Shown here: one piece after another, positions 31,294 to 34,303 of the stretch | How positions within the stretch are numbered: the stretch's first letter is position 1 | Layout of the letters: the number at the start of each line of letters is the position of its first letter | DNA from: an uncultured Collinsella sp. | Lineage (GTDB): Bacteria; Actinomycetota; Coriobacteriia; Coriobacteriales; Coriobacteriaceae | DNA: 34,303 nt | Direction: 5' to 3' | NCBI GenBank assembly: GCA_905209765.1 | Contig: CAJLUE010000013.1 | Location: 1-34,303 of the forward strand | Notes under the pieces: generated by a model | What the model was told of the DNA's origin: nothing | Seen by the model: the letters and a program-made list of their open reading frames with translations, nothing else | Databases searched by the model: none | Translations under genes and position numbers: made by a program

Positions 31294-31719
31294 ATGAACA
31301 AGTTGAGGACGCTTGCCGACGTGTTACGCCAGGCTGGCTTTGCGCGCATCACGGGCCTGTTTCTTATCTTCTATCTGCTGTGCTCGACGGCCGTCTGGTT
31401 GTCCGAGCCCACGACCCTTACGTTTGGCGATGGTCTCTGGTTTAGCTTTGAGACGGTCTCGACCATCGGCTTTGGCGATATCCCGGCCGAAACGCCGGTC
31501 GCCCGCGCGATTACCGTTGTCCTGAGCGTTATCAGCATCTTCTACATTGCCATGCTCACGGGCGTGGCGGTGAACTACTGCAATACGCTCATCAAGATGC
31601 GCCAAAAGGACACCATGGCGCGCTTTATGGACGATCTGGAGCATTTGGAAGAGCTCGATCGCGACGAGCTCGCCGATCTTTCGCGTCGTGTGCGCGAGTA
31701 TCGTCGACGCCAGCGCTAG
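31294..31719 (+). CDS. Two-helix potassium channel subunit
   Basis: This is a 141-residue protein starting at ATG behind AAGGGG. The membrane helix at about 20-37 (ITGLFLIFYLLCSTAVWL), the pore helix and the filter STIGFGD (56-62), and the second helix at about 70-94 (AITVVLSVISIFYIAMLTGV) give the minimal KcsA-type 2TM layout. A charged helical tail (MARFMDDLEHLEELDRDELA) ends the chain, possibly a tetramerising coiled coil. It has no RCK/TrkA-N domain. TIGFGD is a permitted variant of TVGYGD, so K+ selectivity is likely but not assured. It precedes the LOG gene by 36 bases and may share its transcript. Confidence 0.88.
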   Translation: MNKLRTLADVLRQAGFARITGLFLIFYLLCSTAVWLSEPTTLTFGDGLWFSFETVSTIGFGDIPAETPVARAITVVLSVISIFYIAMLTGVAVNYCNTLIKMRQKDTMARFMDDLEHLEELDRDELADLSRRVREYRRRQR

Positions 31720-31755
31720 AACGGGCGCTGCGCGTCATGACGAGGGGGACTGAAT

Positions 31756-32289
31756 ATGAATATCACGGTATACCTGGGCGCCAGCGTTGGTAACGACCCA
31801 GCATTTCTGCCTGCGGTGCAAGAGCTGGGCAACTGGATTGGCTCCAACGGGCACGCGCTGGTATACGGCGGGTCCAAATCGGGCCTGATGGGCGCGCTCG
31901 CCGATAGCGTACTCGAGGCAGGTGGACACGTGACGGGTGTTGAGCCGAGCTTTTTTATAGAGGCCGAGTTTCAGCACGACGGCATCGATGACCTCATCGT
32001 GACGAGCGATATGGCCGAGCGTAAGGACAAGATGATCGAGCTCGGTGATGCGTTCATCGCATTTCCGGGCGGCACGGGCACGCTCGAGGAGATTGCCGAG
32101 GTCATGTCCGCGGTGTCGTTGGGGCACCTGAGTGCTCCGTGCATCCTGTATAACCTGGACGGTTACTACAACGACCTCAAGGCGCTGCTCGGGCACATGA
32201 TTGATAAAGGGCTTTCGAGCCCGAGGCGTCAGCAAGGCATCTACTTTGCCGACGATTTGCGCGAGATTGCCTCGATTATCAACGGATAA
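31756..32289 (+). CDS. LOG-family Rossmann protein (possible nucleoside-5'-phosphate ribohydrolase)
   Basis: This is a 177-residue protein starting at ATG after a GAGGGGGACTG site. The family motifs are present: VYGGSKSGLMGALADSVLEA near 37-56, R89/K90 in MAERKDKM, and PGGTGTLEE at 104-112. In plants and some actinobacteria such proteins release cytokinin-type bases from nucleotide monophosphates. In most bacteria they act on AMP-like nucleotides or have an unknown role. No isopentenyltransferase gene is nearby, so a cytokinin role is not supported here. It is separated from the ClC gene by ~125 bases carrying a promoter-like sequence. Confidence 0.88.
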   Translation: MNITVYLGASVGNDPAFLPAVQELGNWIGSNGHALVYGGSKSGLMGALADSVLEAGGHVTGVEPSFFIEAEFQHDGIDDLIVTSDMAERKDKMIELGDAFIAFPGGTGTLEEIAEVMSAVSLGHLSAPCILYNLDGYYNDLKALLGHMIDKGLSSPRRQQGIYFADDLREIASIING

Positions 32290-32347
32290 GTCTTGAGCCT
32301 GCCCCACTATGACTCCCAATGGTGCCGTTTGCAGCGCAGATGGTTGG

Positions 32348-32375
32348 TTCGTTCGGGCAACGCTCACTCTACAAT
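32348..32375 (+). promoter_or_regulatory. Candidate promoter of the ClC gene
   Basis: TTCGTT (32348-32353), a 16-base spacer and TACAAT (32370-32375) give a plausible -35/-10 pair. The start site would be near 32382, followed by GGGAGG before the ATG at 32415. Confidence 0.4.
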
Positions 32376-32414
32376 AAAACGTATCTATGTCGACTTTGAC
32401 CGCGGGAGGACCCG

Positions 32415-33704
32415 ATGGATAACCTTGCCAAACCCAAAAACCGCGCGCTGTTTTTAATGAGCGTTGCCGTGACCGGTGCGTTCGCAGGTGCCGCAGTCTG
32501 GCTGTTCTTTTTTGCGATGGAGCACGGTATCGACTATCTGTGGACCGAGATCCCCCACATGCTGGGCGTCGCTTCGCCCGACCTCGCGAGCGGCCCGTTC
32601 GGCTTTTTGCCGTACCCGTTTTTTGTCTGCCTGCTGGGCGGCCTGCTGATCGGTCTGTACGAAAAGCTTACAGGCACCAAGACCGACGACCTCAACCAGG
32701 TGATGGCTAAGGTTAAGCAAGACGGGCGCTACCCGTACGACAACCTGGACAAGCTTTCGCTCGCGGCATTGCTGCCGCTGCTGTTTGGCGGAAGTATTGG
32801 ACCGGAGGCCGGCCTGACCGGCGTTATCGCGGGTCTGTGCAGCTGGGTCGGCGACCGCATGCGTCGCTTTGGCGCCGAGTTTAGGGAGCTTACGCTGCTG
32901 GGCACCCAGGCTGCCCTGACGGCGCTCTTTACCGCGCCCGTCTTTGGTTTTGTGGCGCCGCTTGCCGGAAGTGCTGACGGCGACGAGGGCTCTGCGTCCG
33001 ACGAGATCACGATCAAGCTGCCCAAGGCACAGAAGACCGTGGTCTACGGCATTGCGATTGCCGGTGGTCTGGGCACCTACCTGCTGCTCGGCCAGCTTGT
33101 GGGCGGCGGCATGGGCATGCCCAGGTTCGAGTCCGCCGAGGTGGGCAACCTGGAACTTACCTGGCTCATTCCGCTGGCGTTGGTTGGCACCGTTTGCGGC
33201 TGGCTGTACTTTGTCTCCGAGCACGCAAGCGAGGTACTGTCCCATGCAATAGGGGAGCGCCCTGTCGTCAAGGCCATGCTGGCCGGTCTGGCGCTCGCCA
33301 TCTGCGGCACGGTCCTGCCCTACACCATGTTTGCCGGCGAGACCCAGGCCGATGTACTTATGGAGACCTACCTCACCATTCCCGCCGGCGTGCTTATCGC
33401 GACCGGTCTTGTCAAGGCCATGCTGACGCCCGCCCTCATCAACCTTGGTTGGCGCGGCGGCCACTTCTTCCCGGTTATCTTCTCGGGCGTAAGCCTGGGC
33501 TATGGCCTGGCCATCCTCACCGGCGCAGATCCGGTCTTTTGCGTCGCCGTCTGCACGGCATCGACGATGGGCGCCGTCATGCGCCAGCCTGTCATGGTTG
33601 TGGGCCTGCTGCTTATGTGTTTCCCACTCAAGGGTATCGTCTGCATGATCATCGCCGCAGCCATCGCCGCCGGCATTCCGCTGCCCAAGCCGCTGCGCAA
33701 GTAG
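32415..33704 (+). CDS. ClC-family chloride channel/transporter
   Basis: This is a 429-residue integral membrane protein starting at ATG six bases after GGGAGG. Many hydrophobic segments are present. The ClC ion-path motif appears as FGGSIGPEAGLTGV (124-137), equivalent to GREGP with the gating glutamate at E131. A second-half signature lies around NLGWRGGHFFPVIFSGVSLG, comparable to GxFxP. It is shorter than eukaryotic ClCs and lacks CBS domains. It may be a Cl-/H+ antiporter, or a fluoride exporter of the CLC-F type, though neither is decided by the sequence alone. It is the last gene on this strand before the convergent EamA gene. Confidence 0.88.
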   Translation: MDNLAKPKNRALFLMSVAVTGAFAGAAVWLFFFAMEHGIDYLWTEIPHMLGVASPDLASGPFGFLPYPFFVCLLGGLLIGLYEKLTGTKTDDLNQVMAKVKQDGRYPYDNLDKLSLAALLPLLFGGSIGPEAGLTGVIAGLCSWVGDRMRRFGAEFRELTLLGTQAALTALFTAPVFGFVAPLAGSADGDEGSASDEITIKLPKAQKTVVYGIAIAGGLGTYLLLGQLVGGGMGMPRFESAEVGNLELTWLIPLALVGTVCGWLYFVSEHASEVLSHAIGERPVVKAMLAGLALAICGTVLPYTMFAGETQADVLMETYLTIPAGVLIATGLVKAMLTPALINLGWRGGHFFPVIFSGVSLGYGLAILTGADPVFCVAVCTASTMGAVMRQPVMVVGLLLMCFPLKGIVCMIIAAAIAAGIPLPKPLRK

Positions 33705-33798
33705 CGCGGCAGCGCGCAGTCAGTACAAACATCTCAAGTCCGGTGCGGGCGCTGTGTCACGGATTTGCGGGTGGACTGGATTTCGTTCGGTATCGGCG

Positions 33799-34303
33799 CT
33801 ACTTCCAAATTGCAAGCGCGGCGGTGCTCAGTACGATGAGGACGAGACCGATGGCGCTGCGGCGGGAGAGTTTTTCGTTGAATGCCAGGCGCGCAAATAG
33901 CACCGATACGACAATCGATAGTTTGTCGATCTGCACCACGACACTCACCTGGCCTGCAGCGATGGCATAGTAATAGAGCAGCCACGATGCTCCAGTCGCG
34001 ATGCCCGATGTTGCGAGAAATGTGAGTTCGCGCCGGTCAACGTGCGCGACCTGCTCCAGTTTTCCCTTGGCTGCCACGATTGCCCATGCCATAACCAGTA
34101 CCACGCAGGTGCGGATTGCCGTGGCCAGGTTTGACTCGACGCCTTCGATGCCGATCTTGGCGAGGACGGAGGTGAGTGCCGCGAACACGGCGGCGCCGAA
34201 GGCGTAAGCGAGCCAGGTTCGGTCTTGCTGCTGCTCGGGTTCGGCGGACTGCTTCTTCTCGATCATTAAAAACGTGCCGAGGGTGATGACAGCGGTTCCC
34301 ACG
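33799..34303 (-). CDS. EamA/DMT-family transporter, N-terminal part cut by window edge
   Basis: These are the C-terminal ~168 residues of a drug/metabolite-type transporter. The visible part begins with the end of a preceding helix (GTAVITLGTFLMIEKKQS), then a charged linker and a full EamA domain with about five membrane segments (YAFGAAVFAALTSVLAKIGI, LVMAWAIVAAKGKL, ASWLLYYYAIAAGQVSVVVQ and AIGLVLIVLSTAALAIWK). The pattern of one helix end before a complete domain indicates a two-domain protein extending past base 34303. Substrate unknown. It converges with the ClC gene across a 94-base gap with no clear terminator. Confidence 0.85.
   Translation of the reverse strand, partial: VGTAVITLGTFLMIEKKQSAEPEQQQDRTWLAYAFGAAVFAALTSVLAKIGIEGVESNLATAIRTCVVLVMAWAIVAAKGKLEQVAHVDRRELTFLATSGIATGASWLLYYYAIAAGQVSVVVQIDKLSIVVSVLFARLAFNEKLSRRSAIGLVLIVLSTAALAIWK

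Noticed and set aside
31756..32289. Cytokinin-activating role for the LOG protein
   Set aside because: No isopentenyltransferase or other cytokinin gene nearby; most bacterial members have other or unknown roles.

Overview
The window is GC-rich and densely packed bacterial chromosome. Its gene repertoire fits a gut Actinomycetota of class Coriobacteriia, most likely Collinsella or a close relative. The signs are a Tat-exported, sortase-anchored giant protein, MacB-like ABC fusions, a CD1871A-type CXXC peptide beside a polyferredoxin, TTG/GTG starts, and short hairpin repeats in intergenic DNA. The genus is inferred from gene content and remembered repeat motifs, not from a search. No rRNA, tRNA or CRISPR array was seen.

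Layout. 1-370 holds the wreck of an AAA-type ATPase gene with three direct repeats in front of it. 521-4804 (minus) encodes a two-subunit type IIA topoisomerase (parE-like then parC-like). 4805-5197 is a palindrome-rich spacer with a possible tiny gene. 5198-12619 (minus) runs OmpR-type regulator, histidine kinase, LuxR-type regulator, then a ~1455-residue Tat/sortase surface protein. Divergent from this, 12710-14752 (plus) is a compact redox operon: CXXC peptide, membrane polyferredoxin, TlpA-like thioredoxin lipoprotein, closed by a textbook terminator. 15007-18261 is a 1084-residue ABC ATPase-FtsX fusion. 18262-19255 contains no intact gene: it holds two copies of a ~175-bp inverted-repeat element in opposite orientation and a membrane-protein gene split by one of them.

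19256-23075 holds a flavodoxin, a small helical protein, an aldo/keto reductase with a divergent LysR regulator, and a tRNA-dihydrouridine synthase. 23076-24342 is repeat-rich: two copies of a second hairpin family, a 220-bp element with terminal inverted repeats, and an orphan ribbon-helix-helix protein with a palindromic operator. From 24343 come a glutaredoxin, an XRE/zinc-ribbon/TipAS regulator, TrmO, a PatB/MalY C-S lyase, a PNPOx-like flavoprotein, a hybrid sensor kinase with two periplasmic solute-binding domains, a small K+ channel, a LOG-family protein, a ClC channel and the C-terminal part of an EamA transporter cut by the window edge.

The most interesting material is non-coding. 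Two unrelated repeat families each occur twice here, and both keep their stems paired although the stem sequences differ between copies. That is the signature expected of elements acting as folded RNA or DNA. Redox themes recur (polyferredoxin/TlpA, flavodoxin, glutaredoxin, aldo/keto reductase, PNPOx), as expected for an anaerobe. Coordinates were counted by hand and short-site positions may be off by one base.
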